From Zonotrichia leucophrys gambelii (taxonomy: Eukaryota; Chordata; Aves; Passeriformes; Passerellidae): 64,000 bases of DNA. Shown here piece by piece: positions 49,900 to 61,225 of this stretch; positions within the stretch are counted from its first letter, which is position 1; each line of letters begins with the position of its first letter. The DNA lies in contig NC_088172.1 in assembly GCF_028769735.1 (NCBI RefSeq), forward strand, positions 67,728,631 to 67,792,630, written 5' to 3'. A program made the translations under genes and the position numbers. Below the pieces are notes generated by a model. It did no database searches and had not been told where the DNA came from. It worked only from the letters and a program-made list of their open reading frames with translations.

Positions 49900-50037
49900 A
49901 AAAAAAATTAGCTCTGGCCTTAAAAGGCCAGGAAGAAATAACCCAACAGATGCAGCAGACATCTGGGGGGGGGGGGCCCTTAAAAGGGGAGGAGCAAGAC
50001 TCCGGAAAAAAAATTAGCTCTGGCCTTAAGAAGCCAG
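49900..50037 (+). repeat. Repeated stem-loops after gag start
   Basis: The motif AATTAGCTCTGGCCTTAA after an A8 run occurs twice, 106 bp apart (49900-49923 and 50006-50029). The first forms CTGGCCT-TAAA-AGGCCAG (7-bp stem, 49914-49931). Between the copies lies CCCT-TAAA-AGGG (49977-49988), preceded by a run of 12 G (49965-49976). The second copy forms a weaker stem, CTGGC/GCCAG (50020-50037). Repeated short hairpins near the start of gag are typical of RNA packaging or dimerisation regions, but that role is inferred. Confidence 0.75.
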
Positions 50038-50139
50038 GGGGAAGGGCTCTCGAGAAAAGAGGGCAGGAAATATTATTAAAACACCCGGTCCCAAAACCCA
50101 GAAACCCCGGGAAACCCCCAAAACGTCCAAAAACCCCAG

Positions 50140-50870
50140 AGAGCATGGAGGACCCAGGAACAGAGGGGGGAGAGCAAGGGGGGGAGAAAAGGGATCGGGG
50201 GAGGCGCTTTCTCGCGGCAGCCAGGCAGCGGCGGAGCAGGCGGGAGCGCGGCTGAAGAAAAAAAAAAGGGATACGTGTTTTCGCGCGGCTTTGCTTGACT
50301 CAGGGCCAGGGGCGGCAGCCGCCCCGGGGGCCGGCAAGGTAGCAGAAACGCGCGCGGCGGGCAAAACTCGCAAGAACCCGGGGCAGAAGCCACAAACCAA
50401 AGCCGGGGCGTCTGACCCATGCAGCGAAATTAGGGGAAATTGCGCAATCCCAGAAAGCTGCGGTGAGACGCAGGAGGCGCGCGGTTGTGACGCAAAAAAC
50501 CTGGTGCGAGTCGCGGCGGGCGCGGGTGCCGGCGGGGGCGGCCCGCACACACTGACGAAGGGCCACACACACAGAGCGTCGGAGGAGGAGGAGACAGAGT
50601 CAGGGGCAGACCGAAGGGGGAAAATTCAGAGGTGGAACAAAAAGGGAGAGGGAGAAATTACCTCGGGAGAGACAGAGGGCGGCTCGGAAAGCACGCATGC
50701 GCAGAGTAAAGAGCGCGGGCGGGGGCGGGCCAGACCCACGGTAACGTCTCGGGCGAGGAGGGGCCCTCTCCAGACTTGGAGTCCCAAGCCTCTCCCCTCC
50801 CGGGGAGGCGGGAGTAAAAACCCTCGGAGTCCCAAGCCTCTCCCCTCCTGGGGAGGCGTGTGTTTTTTAA
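50140..50870 (+). other. CpG-rich segment inside provirus
   Basis: About 730 bp of very GC- and CpG-rich DNA in an otherwise AT-rich window. It contains an NRF1-like site CACGCATGCGCA (50692-50703, one mismatch to the usual consensus) and adjacent GC boxes GGGCGG and GGGGGCGGGC (50717-50730). A tandem pair of GGAGTCCCAAGCCTCTCCCC-type blocks (about 50779-50860) can each fold as CTCCCCTCC/GGGGAG-type hairpins. Frames of 180-203 codons are open on both strands, as expected of such composition, and resemble no Gag, Pol or Env. It could be viral leader sequence or host CpG-island DNA picked up by the element. Confidence 0.7.
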
Positions 50871-50986
50871 CCCTATTGTCAGTTGAATCAAAAACCAGGT
50901 AACCCCGGTCTCAAGTAAGCCTGCAAACAGCGACAATCGCTGAACAAGGAGGAAGCTGTGTTCATGGCTCCCAGCCAGGGAGGCCG

Positions 50987-51235
50987 GTGACAGCGCCACC
51001 TCGTGGGGAAATGACCGAAGTGCACGACATGCCGGATTGGTTCAGCAGAGCTACAGCATCATTTCGTAACGAGTCTGCAACTATGCAGCGATTTTCCTCA
51101 ACAAGATATAAGAAGAAACGAATACTCAGACAAAAGTCGGGACTCAGACTGCAAAGGACAACTCAGAAGAGAAACAAGAGGAACGGAAAGACTCTGGGGG
51201 GTTTTCTCTTTGGGGTCTTGAATATTTCTGTATAA
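50987..51235 (+). pseudogene. 82-codon basic ORF, env-leader-like
   Basis: An open frame of 82 codons. Residues 40-66 are strongly basic, including RYKKKRILRQK and KRNKRNGK, and residues 71-82 are hydrophobic (GGFLFGVLNISV). A basic tract followed by a hydrophobic segment is the layout of the long Env signal peptides of betaretroviruses, which also act in viral RNA export. Position upstream of env-like sequence fits. Sequence identity to any such protein is not established. It may equally be a chance frame in a scrambled env region, and it stops right after the hydrophobic segment. Confidence 0.3.
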
Positions 51236-51275
51236 GAACGAAAGACTGGGAGGTTTTCTCCTTGGGGTCTTGAAT
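51181..51275 (+). repeat. Imperfect duplication, period 55
   Basis: GAACGGAAAGACTC... to ...GGGGTCTTGAAT (51181-51222) recurs in altered form at 51236-51275. Shared parts include GGTTTTCTC and TTGGGGTCTTGAAT. The second copy has several substitutions and a short deletion. This is part of the rearranged 3' internal region. Confidence 0.85.
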
Positions 51276-51346
51276 TGCAATAGGCAATGGGGTAAATTTA
51301 CCTATTACAGGGAAAACTGACAAAGGATCATATATTGATCAGCTGG

Positions 51347-51436
51347 TAGATTTCTTTGACATTTCTCCCATTTGGAGAGGAATTTTAAGGGCAGATTTCT
51401 TTGACATTTCTCCCATTTGGAGAAGAATTTTAAGGG
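51347..51436 (+). repeat. 45-bp tandem duplication in env-like region
   Basis: Two adjacent 45-bp units (51347-51391 and 51392-51436) differ at two positions. Each contains GATTTCTTTGACATTTCTCC and GGAATTTTAAGGG or its AGAATT variant. The length is a multiple of three, so an overlapping reading frame would not shift. In one frame each encodes FFDISPIWR. The near identity suggests the duplication is recent on the family's time scale. Confidence 0.93.
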
Positions 51437-51565
51437 TAGGATTTTATGTTTTAATAGTTTAAGGTTTTATGTTGTAATAATTCTCCTAGTCCTCATCCAT
51501 GTTGTCCCAGATGCCATGAATCGGATTGTAAAAGAGGGTCTCTTGGTGCAAACAGAAGGGGGAGA
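51417..51565 (+). pseudogene. env: Env transmembrane-tail remnant
   Basis: In this frame a hydrophobic stretch (VVIILLVLIHVV, about 51477-51512) is followed by a polar tail with NRIVKEG and runs to the polypurine tract. A single membrane anchor and short tail just before the 3' LTR is where retroviral Env ends. The frame continues into the LTR and stops at 51698. No surface subunit, fusion peptide, CX6C motif or immunosuppressive-type heptads can be seen upstream, and the upstream frame does not join it. It is therefore a fragment without function. Confidence 0.5.
51551..51565 (+). promoter_or_regulatory. Polypurine tract
   Basis: AGAAGGGGGAGA directly abuts the TG of the 3' LTR. This is the RNase H-resistant primer for plus-strand synthesis in retroviruses, and its position is exact. 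Confidence 0.92.
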
Positions 51566-52174
51566 TGTCGGATCTCAAGATCTCAGTCCTGAGATGCTGA
51601 GCCTCCGAGACCACCTTGGGGGGCTCGGGAGTCCTGGAATGTTGCCAGAAGTGTCTGGTGGCTGGACTTTGGTCCTACACAGGAGACGACAAGGATGAGG
51701 GCTTCACAGGGTGAATGGCGAAAAGATTAGCTAATTAGAGGGTGAGACACAGGGTTTAGGATTTATGTACAGGGGGGTTTAAAGGAGTAAGATGGAGGAA
51801 TTGGGGTGTGTCCTGCCCTCCTTCTTCTTCCTCTTCTCCTCCATCTTCTTTGGCCACGGTGGCACCTTTGGATTGGTTATTACTGAGAGTACACCGAGTT
51901 ATAAGAAGAAATGGTATTGGGGAAAAATGATAAATATTGTACACGTAACAAAGGGTATAAAGATACGTGGCTGCCCGGGAGGGCAGACAGTGTGCCCATG
52001 GCTGACTGCTGAGCAGATCTTTGTTCGGCTGAAAGAACATCTTTTAGATAAACAATTAATAAACATAAAAACCGAAAGAAGAACTGAAGCCTCTTCTCGT
52101 CCTTCGATACGCGGGCTGCCCCAAGGCCACCCCTGGCCTTTCCAGGCCCCTCAAACAGCCGAGATAACTGGACA
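51566..52174 (+). repeat. 3' LTR of provirus
   Basis: Same length (609 bp) as the 5' LTR, with 8 single-base differences by eye and no indels. TATAAA is at 51956-51961 and AATAAA at 52058-52063. It ends CTGGACA, after which ATCAGG (52175-52180) restarts the host sequence. Intact TATA and AATAAA signals mean it could still act as a promoter for downstream DNA. Confidence 0.97.
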
Positions 52175-52180
52175 ATCAGG
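52175..52180. repeat. Provirus target-site duplication, right
   Basis: ATCAGG, identical to 48880-48885. Confidence 0.95.
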
Positions 52181-55100
52181 GTCTGCAGATTTGCCACATT
52201 AGAGAATTTTTGTCTTTAAAATCTAGACTGTATTTTCAGCCAAGGTGCTCCTCCAAACTGCATGGTACCCTCTGAGAAATCTAGCCCTTGATCTGCTCTC
52301 TATTTCAACTTATTTGGTGTTGGCATATTTTATGATCCTGCCTTGGAAATTGAAAGCTTGACTGTTTTATTGAACTCTTGCTAGCAACTGGCTCTGTATT
52401 AAAAATGACCCCTGCCAGGCCTCAGACATATTTTACTGCTGCAAGAAACCTTATGAGCATTAAGCTGAATGTAGTCATTTTGTAAGAAATTCTAGGAATT
52501 TTAGGATATTTTTTTTTTTACTGTATGTCTTTATGTAGAAAATCTAGAGAATGATGCTGTCTGTGGCTTGCAAGGGGCATGTATAACAATTGCCATGCAA
52601 TTAAAGCAGCACACTATAAAAATAATTGTATCAGCAAGAATGTGGAGTAAATCCTAGAGGTGAAAGAAATCTGTGAATTAATTTCACTTGACAATTATAA
52701 CTGTGTACAAAACATACTAAGAATGAGGCACTGTAATTAGTGAAACTCAATAGTGAAACCACCAATTCAATACACACCTTTACATTTTTATTTCCTTTTC
52801 TTTACAGCAATATACACATTATTGAAGGCCATAGTGTTAACTCCTACTCTATGCCAGAATTCTAATTTTCTAAATAATAATTTTATATAATTTTTTCCCC
52901 TCATCAAAGAATCTCCCAAACCTTTCATCTTGAACAGTACCTTTTGCTATAGAAAAGTACCAGCAGTCCTTATTCAGACTGCTAGATGGGCCATCTTTGG
53001 TCTGAGTGGTTTCTGGAGGTCAAAAATCTGGATGATGAGGGTAGGACTACAAGGTAAACTCTGTAAGAGCTATTTCTGGACAGAAAGAACTATGCATCAG
53101 GTGCCCATTATGGAGAAGAACTAATAGCTGTAGCTCAGTTTCAGATGTAAGATTGTTAAAATTATTGTCACTTTGTACATAATTCTGAACCTTAGTTCAG
53201 CCTTATGTACAAAATAACCAGCTCATTTATACTTAACTGTTCTGCTATACAATCTCAGAGAAGTCAGATTTTCACCTAGTATGTCCTTATGAAAATTCAC
53301 TATTCCATATTTCCTACTTGATTTTCTTTTTAAAGTGCCATCCCTCTTTGTTTTTTTACAATTCCTTTTTTTTTTCCTCCATCATTCCCCCTTCTCTGCA
53401 CCTTTTATAGCTATAACTCTATGGTTTAACCAACCAGATCTCTTCTTATCTCTTAGTTATTTGAGTTACCAATTTATTACATTATTTTCTTTTCCTCTCT
53501 TTTTTTCTTTCTTTTTCCTTTTTCTTCCTTTTCCCCTGCTCTTTGTACAATTAGAAAATTCTTCAGCAAGTCTGGGCAAATATTACCCCTTGTGATGGGA
53601 AAGGAATCTGGATATAAGTGTTTATATCCAACCTGCCATGGTTTGTGAATTCTATGACACTTAGACTTGCAGGAAAGGTCAGGAAAAGTAACCTTTCTCA
53701 GCTTTACCACTCCTTAATCTCATTAACTATCTCAAAAAGTTGTGCTTTCTCTTCTGGTGGGGGTAGCTGTATTAAAAATCTGTCTAAAAATGGGTCCTAA
53801 ATCAGCTGTTGGTCTTAAAGCATTATCCCTGAGGACCCAAAGGCTTCATACATTTTCTGAAACATGCAGAGCAGTTTATCAGAATTTGGGGTACTGAAGA
53901 GAGGGACACTAATGAGGGTCAGTTTACCAGCTGGTGACCCTAGTCACTAGTTTCTGACATCTTTGCACATTATTCTCTCAGGCACCATCTTTGTGTGGTG
54001 TCATCTTTTTTGAACAATGGGCAAAATTTCACAATATGGGGCATCTTTCCTGAAAAGCTGAAATGGTCTCTAAGTGTAGGGCTGCTTGGGTGATGCAACA
54101 ACAATAAGTGTTGTTATTTACTTGTTTATAGAACAGACTTTTAATCTGCCCTCAAACCGTTTACTTTTTAACACCTTTCACATACAGATTTTTATTTTTC
54201 CTTTTTTCTGTTAAAGGACTTTCTGCAGAATTACCATCTGATCAAAATAAGAGGAATTCATATAGAACTTATAGTGCATTTTAGTGTGTTATGATATTCA
54301 GCTTACCTTCAGGTAATCAGAATTTGAGGTCACATTTACATTAAGGCTTAACCTACAAAAAGCCTCTTTAGTGACTGTACTTTGGGAAACTGGAGCAGTG
54401 GTCAGATTTGAGGAGTTTTGTTAGATGTTGTCATTGTGTGTCTGATTTTTTTTTTTTCCTTGTTCTTTTTGTTCTTCCAAGAGCTCATGATGGCAGAAGT
54501 TTCAGTGTAAAAGACTGACCTAGCAGAAAGTGCTGACTTTATCTTGGAGGAATCAGGATAAAATATTTCATGTTGGGTTTGTAGCTTACAGAATAAAATG
54601 GTCTCCATCATGCATGCATGCATCACAAACAACGCTGTAATCAATACAAATTAAAAGATGGTGTGTCACGCTGGTGGCAAATAGCATGCTGGTGGCTCAA
54701 AATAAAATCTTCTGTTTTTTTCTGGATGTCTCCTCAGCTTGTGATTTGGCTCTGATTTAGATAAGCTCTTGGACAACTGTGTTTTCGAGATTATATGAAT
54801 ATCCATCACAGGAGTTGAGTTTTTTGTTTGCCTTTTTAATCTCATCTTTCCCAGTGAGACAATTGGTTGTGGAGAGGACAACTCCTCCTGCCTTTGTAGG
54901 CTCTGTTTTAACTGTTTTATTTATAGCAGTGTTATAGTTGTGTATTCTAGTCTCTCACGTGTCTGGACAATCTACACCTCTTTTAATTGCTGGGTGTAAT
55001 TTAGTCCTAGATATCATCCTTTATTCAAAGCCTTATTGGCCTGAACCTACCTCACAGAGCTGTTTTATGAGCATTTTACTTTTTTTCTGTGAAACAGTAA

Positions 55101-58100
55101 ATTACTACTGCTTTTGCATGAGGTGTAATGTAGTTTTCAGTGCAGGTTTAGTAGCATAATCCAATTTGATATCACATAAGAAGAAACACCTTGGTAAATG
55201 TATTTCAACTAGCTTGCAACTCTGCCCTAGTACTTGGAGGGGCTGGTCTCACCTAAAAGTAACCTTCCCCTGACTTTAGTGAATTTACATGTGCTTCTTG
55301 TTAACTAGGTTCTGGAGAGGGATCTATTGATACTTAAATTCTGGGGTATGTTTGTAGCTGAGGTGGTCTTATTTCTGTTTGCCCTGAAGTTTCTGCTAAG
55401 ATCAAGGCCTAAAACAGAAGGAGTGGAAAGAGAGATGCTTGTGTAACTACAAGCGAAAATATTTCTCTGAATGAACTTCACACCAGTATTTGTGAAATTG
55501 TGTTTTTATATGAGTTGAATGAGTAATAAAGTATAGCAAGGACCAGTAGCTTCTGTCTTCATCACTGAAATGCATTTTAAAGAATTTTAAGAGTAAAAAC
55601 TGTGTTGTACAGTGAGACTTTTGAAACTCTGGTACAGAAACTGTCACTCTATTTCCTTCTGCTACTTGTGTGTGGGGCCGTGCATAACAAGATTTTGGAT
55701 TCACAGCTTAGTCATGTGAAGGACTTTAAATATATGGGTTTAATATTCAAAGAAGAGTGGTAATGAGTTTGGGATGTGTTTATATCCTTAGCTTGACTCC
55801 TTGAAACTTCAATTACTTTTAAAGAAATCAAATAGATGGGCTATTTTAATCTATCAATTTAGATTTCTCATGGGAAAAATAAGAACTATATATATGAAAG
55901 AAAGTGAGGATAGAGAAGTATTGGGTTCGGAAAAGCTGATGGAAGACAGCAAGAGCTCATTTTGATTTGTTCTGATTTCATGAAATGCAGATTTTAAAAA
56001 TGTTTGGGGTTTATTTTGCCATATTAAAAGTCAGTTATAACCAACCTCTATATTTCAAGACATCTGGTGGTGTTAGAAAAATGAAGAAAATTTTCTCATG
56101 CTGTTAGTTTTATCAATAATCTTTCTGATGTTGACATCTTTTTAATTACAGATACCAAATACTAAAACCAAATAGTTTTATATCAAGTTCTCCTCTACCC
56201 TTCTTTATGACCTCTGCATTTTGTATGCTAGCAATGAAAATTAACAATTAATATACAAAAATATTTCTATACAACATTATTTTGTTCCTGCTCTGCCATA
56301 CTCTGCCTCACAGATACACATGATGTGACTCTTACTCAATATTTTGTTTAGTAAAGCCTGCGAGAAAATATTTTCCTACAAAGTCAGAAAACAGTTTTCA
56401 AAGGTAAACTTGCTTTTTTTCCATCTTTTCTATTCTTTTATACAAGGCTTTAAAGGAATTTCCACATATGCCCAAGGCTTCTGACATTAAATATTGTCTG
56501 AGCTCTGAGAAGCCCACCAAGTTGTCTCTGCGAAGAGGCAATATATGGCAATATTATGGAGAGCTTGTAACTACAGAAACAGCACACATATGTGATCCTA
56601 TTGACACTTTCCTTCATTACTCCATGCTCATGGCACAGTGGATGTAAGCTTTGCCCTTTTTATGCCTTCAGCTTGGCAAACAATCAAGGTTCTGGCTGCT
56701 GCAGGAAGTTTGTGTAACTCATTATTTGAATGATAGACCCTTCCCCCAAAGTCATCATGTCAGGGAAGAATCACTGATTGTAAACTCATGCGGCTTTGCT
56801 TGTGTGGTGCTCACTCAGTGTTGCGGGACTCTCGCTTAGGACTTTGTGTTCAGGGCTAGCAGGAGTCAGGGAGGCCTTAGCTACCTGCCTTTGTAGCTGC
56901 TTTGCAATGTGTAAATGAGGAGACGTGGATCTGACTGCCTGAGTCAGAACTTGCAGTCCCAAGTTGCAGGCCACTGTGCAGAACGAGCAGTCTCCTCATG
57001 TTGTGTCAGTAAAGGACCAAGCCCCGTTTTCCAGGCTGTCTCAATATGCTTGGCATAATGAGCCCATGATCAGAGCTGACATTACACCCATTTGAGGACA
57101 GGGGTGTACACAGGACCTACTTATATCTAGACACTCCATTACCAATAAGAGCCAGCTCCTGAGGTTACGCCTCCTAGTTCCTGAGGAAGGCAGGGGAGGG
57201 GGGAAGGAAAATTCCCCCTCCTTTCCCATAAAGTTCCTCCCCTTAGCCACTAAAGCTGCCAGATGATGCTGAACAATCTGCCGCCAAGGAGCATTATAGA
57301 GGGCAGTGTTGCAACAGGCAAGCCCAAATCCCCCACTAAGATCAGTGATGACAGTGCTTGCTTTCTTAGTGGTTGCATCAATTTTCACTCACTCTTTTCA
57401 TAGACACAGAAGAATCAGATTAGAGATTGGTTTTAAATACCTGAGAATTTTTTCCCCTGCCTTTTTTCTCATCTCCCAGTCTACCCCAATGGTGACACAA
57501 GACTCAATCTGAGTCTGTCTCTTATTAGCAGAAATGTTGCTGATGCCAGAGGACAGATTCAGATGAGCAAAATATCCCATTCCAGGAAAATAATCTCTTC
57601 AGCTCTGGGATGTGATGCAAAAATGTCTTTATTGCTCAGCTACAGGAAAAGTAGATTTTACTTTGACATTTCTATTCAGTGCCATGGCCAGCTGGAAAAT
57701 GTTAGGGTCACATGTAAGTTCTTCTGCCTGCCTTTTTGGAAGATTAAATGTGGTTCTTGTTGGGCAATGAGTTTGCTGCCTTCTCCTTACAGCAGCCTGC
57801 TCCAGCTGTGCTGGGAAAGGGTGATGTGCTACTGCTTCTAATGCTCTATCTCAGCATTAGGTTGCACACTATCATGGGCTGTGAGCATCTAAACCCCTTC
57901 AAATACACTGGGAGCCACAAAAGTCAAAGAGCATGTGCAATTCAGGGATTATGCTCTTGTTCTGCCAAAGGTAAGAGTGATGCCACTGCTGCAGAATCTG
58001 GTGTGGAAACAGAGACATTGAGATCCCCTAAGGTTTCCAATAATAGCAAATGTTTTCTTTCATTATGCTTCCAAACAGAAAATATCACGTAGGAAGAAGA

Positions 58101-59479
58101 AAATGGGTTTCCTGACTTGCTTTTTAAATTTTCTGGGTGGGAAATAATGAAGGTTTTGAAGATGAGTTTTATTTTGGTGATGACTTTCAATGGCATAAGT
58201 CTAGACAGCATAACTAACACCCTCCTTAGGTTCATGTTGAATTACTATGTTTTTATCAGGCTCTTCGGTACTCTTTGCCTCTGATAAGTAGTCAGGGACT
58301 ACGTTTAGACCCCCAGCCTTTCATTCTTTCTCTGCTTGCTGAGTCAGAGAGATAAGGACCAAAGAAAGCTCTTCCCCTAATTTAGTCTGCTTTCCAAGCA
58401 TTTCCTTGCATATGGAGCTAGTGCTGGGTGAAGAAATGGAGAAGTGGGGAGAAAGAGATGCATTTAGGGACAGACCTGAACTCTGATATTGTTCCAGTTT
58501 GATTCTGGCCCATAGGAAGAAGCAGGTTAGGAGACTGGTTCTGATGGAGGATTAATATCGGCACAGAAACCTAGAGGTCTCTGCAAAAGTTCTCTATTTC
58601 TTGGGAACAGCTTAGAACAGCTATTGAGCAAAGAGGTTTAAAAGGACTTTAATTTCCTTGCAGGAAGAGGAGAGGGAGTGATGCAAGTCTACATTAAGTA
58701 GAAATTAAAATGTAGATCAAAATTTATTACAGAAGACAGGCAGACACAGTAACCACACTGTTCATACTTGGGTATCATGTTTTTACATAACTTGATAGCT
58801 GAAAAAGTTTGTCTCCATAAAGGGTATTCCTCTTTCCTAATTGCTGGAATCTGGGGACCTGCTTTAGGGAAACCTAACCATGCTTTCTCTGATTTTACCT
58901 TCTCTCCTAGCCATGTGGGCCAGAATGTCTACCTTGTGTTGGTAGGACCATTACTGCAGTAAAATACAAATATCAGAAACTTCCACAGTTTGGACCTTTT
59001 TCTTCATATGGACAGACCAACAAAAGCAAAAATTTAGGAAAACATGACTAAACTAAAGTATCATGAGTAGCCTTAGTGTTATTCAAGCACAACTTTTTAA
59101 AAATACAGAAGAATCAAGTGTATCCTTTATTGTTGGCTTTCCCAGAGTACTTCAGCATTGAAGAACGTAAACCAGCTTTTTTATCTTGAAAAATAATGAT
59201 CATGTTTACTGTAAATGGGAGAGATAAAAGTTTTTGTCAGAAATGTTTAATCCTATTCTCCTGAGAAGGCATAAGCAGGTAAGTTTAACAATCTCTTTCT
59301 GGAACTTGATGGTGGACATTGTATAGCGTGTTATGGAGCATAAATTATGTATAATTTCTCTAGCTTGGAGGAATACTTAACTGCAGTACTGCCTAAATTC
59401 ATTTCCCTGGATTTTGAAACAAAAAGGAGAGAAGAAATGTCAAAACAGCTTGCAGGAAGACATTCTAGGATGTCAGTCA
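52181..59479. other. Unique DNA, no gene recognised
   Basis: No transposon recognised. A pyrimidine-rich run at 53330-53550 gives Phe/Leu/Ser-rich frames of no significance. A short CATG repeat lies at 54609-54624. The stretch 56780-57400 is more GC-rich, with a 115-codon minus-strand frame (57041-57388) and a 62-codon one (56786-56974). No domain is recognised, but it is the likeliest place in this interval for an unrecognised exon or regulatory element. Confidence 0.4.
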
Positions 59480-59855
59480 TTTACCAGCAGCCCTTACTCA
59501 TGAGGGAGGTCCCAGTTGACTGGAAGTTAGCAAATATGATGTTTATCTACAAGGAGGGCCAGAGGGAGGATCTGGAGAACTGTAGGTCAGTCAGCCTGAC
59601 ATTGGTGCCAAGGAAGGTCATGGAGCAGATCTCTTCAGGGCCATCATGGAACATGTGGAGAACAGCCAGGGGATTAGGCCCAGTTTCATCCCCAAAAGAG
59701 TTGTCCAGTCTTATTAAAGGCTACCCAGGGATTTAAATGTGTGTAGGTGTGGCATTTAGGGATATGGGTTAGCAGTGGACTTGGCAGTGCTGGATTTACA
59801 GTTGGACTTGATAATTTCAGAGGTCTTTTCCAGCCTAAACAATTCTATGATTTAT
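59480..59855 (+). mobile_element. CR1 LINE with RT remnant, internally deleted
   Basis: A plus-strand CR1 copy. The first part encodes EVPVDWKLANMMFIYKEGQR and then LENCRSVSLT and KVMEQI. This is the conserved start of the CR1 reverse-transcriptase domain (VPxDWKxANVxPIFKKG...NYRPVSLTSVPGKxMEQ). After about 59700 the coding region is lost and the sequence jumps to the 3' end (GGTGTGGCATTTAGGGATAT, CAGTTGGACTTGATAATTTC, CAATTCTATGATTTA). The reverse-transcriptase catalytic YxDD region is absent, so this is a dead copy with an internal deletion. Its left edge is uncertain. Confidence 0.9.
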
Positions 59856-61225
59856 AAAGGTCTGGGTTTTTTGTGGTAGCTCAAAGCAAAGAGTTTCTTT
59901 CTCAAAAAAATCAATCTGTGTCTATCACAGAAGATGAATTGTGAGGGCTGTCTGATCCTGAAGCACAGTCAACTTGGTCAACTTAAACCAGAGTTACTGT
60001 ATTGCTTCTGATGGGTGGATTTAACAGTTCCTTCAAGTACATTTTCCATACTCTAGTTGCAGACCTTACAGACTTCAAGGGAAGAGCAATCTTAGCTCCG
60101 AGGAAAGAGAATGAACTTTTCAATGGGCACCGGGCATGAGAATATTTATATATTTCCTAGAAGACATTTGCATCATATTTTTTGCTGAGTTGGAGTTGAA
60201 ACATTCACAGAGAAGAAGCATGTGCAAAAGAGCTGAGCTCAGGTCTTTGTTGAGAATTGTGCTGGATTCATTAGGGTGTTCTGTGCTATATATAAATCAA
60301 AAATGGATTAGGGTAGTCTATAACAGAAGACATGACTGGAAGTTGTATTTCTCAGCCTTGAACTACTCCACCATTTATTGTGACAAGATGATATTCAATA
60401 GCTTACAGATTGTTTGCTCACTTGACTGCTTAAATACAATGTTGAGCCTGTTGTTGCCAGTGCAAAATTTAGGCCTGGTGGTTTGAGCACCTGCTGGGTA
60501 AGACAAAGCCCTTTTCCTGAGTGACTTTCTTACTCATCCTCCTGGGATGAGGGACTGCTAAATTGGCTTTGTCAGGCAAAGATCTTTGTGCCTCAGCATT
60601 CTTATGCAGCTGTCTGTAGCCTTTACTTTCTTTTCAACAGTTTTCTGTTTAAGCTTCACTCATCTTGTGTATTGTGCACCATGGTCTCTTCTACACGGGC
60701 AGCTGGTGTTCATGGCCTTCAGCAGCAATGGCAGATGAGTTCCCTCTATGCCTGTTGTCAAACGCAGAACTTTGCTGGGCATAAAAATCCTTGAGGTGTG
60801 ACGTCTTGTAGCATCTGAGCAGTGCCACATTGGGTCCCTGGTGCTGCCTGCTGGGGCCCTTTTGGGCCCTCAGGAGTGTGGTGACAGCCTGCCAGCTGGA
60901 ACACCAGATAGGAGCACTAAGCAAGCACTACAAACTCCTACCTTCATTTGAGTAGACACTGTTGTTGCTGGGAGCAGGAGGTATTGCCCTTTACTTTGGT
61001 GGCTTTCCTGTGCTGCCAGAGCCATAACTGGATCTTCAGACTGTCACTGACTTTCTTGTTTGCCTCTGAACCTGATAGCAGATAACTTGCGCTGGAGCTG
61101 GCAGCTACAGGTTGAATCCAAAGACATAGGATATCCAAGGACCTATATTATGTGGCATTATGTTGCAGTGCTCCTCACTCCTTTTTCCCCTTTGCCTGCC
61201 ACCTTTTCCAGAGCTGGCAGATGAA
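59856..61225. other. Unique DNA, no gene recognised
   Basis: A 116-codon frame at 60136-60486 is unremarkable. The interval 60800-60910 is GC-rich without recognisable content. No repeat is identified. Confidence 0.4.

Larger units (their letters stand above)
48886..52174 (+). mobile_element. Defective class II-like endogenous provirus
   Basis: A 3289-bp insertion has two 609-bp LTRs, about 2.07 kb of internal sequence and a perfect 6-bp target duplication. It retains LTR promoter and polyadenylation signals, a primer-binding region and a polypurine tract, so the ends needed in cis are present. It has no capsid, protease, reverse transcriptase or integrase sequence that I can see. Only a 16-codon gag-like start and env-like fragments remain, so any movement would depend on proteins supplied in trans. 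The LTRs differ at 8 sites by eye (about 1.3%), and the internal part keeps many CpGs. Both point to a recent insertion. It could be a one-off deleted provirus or a member of a non-autonomous family. Confidence 0.93.

Noticed and set aside
50291..50902. 203-codon frame in the CpG-rich part of the provirus
   Set aside because: Frames of similar size are open on the opposite strand over the same bases, as expected of GC-rich DNA where stop codons are rare. No domain is recognisable.
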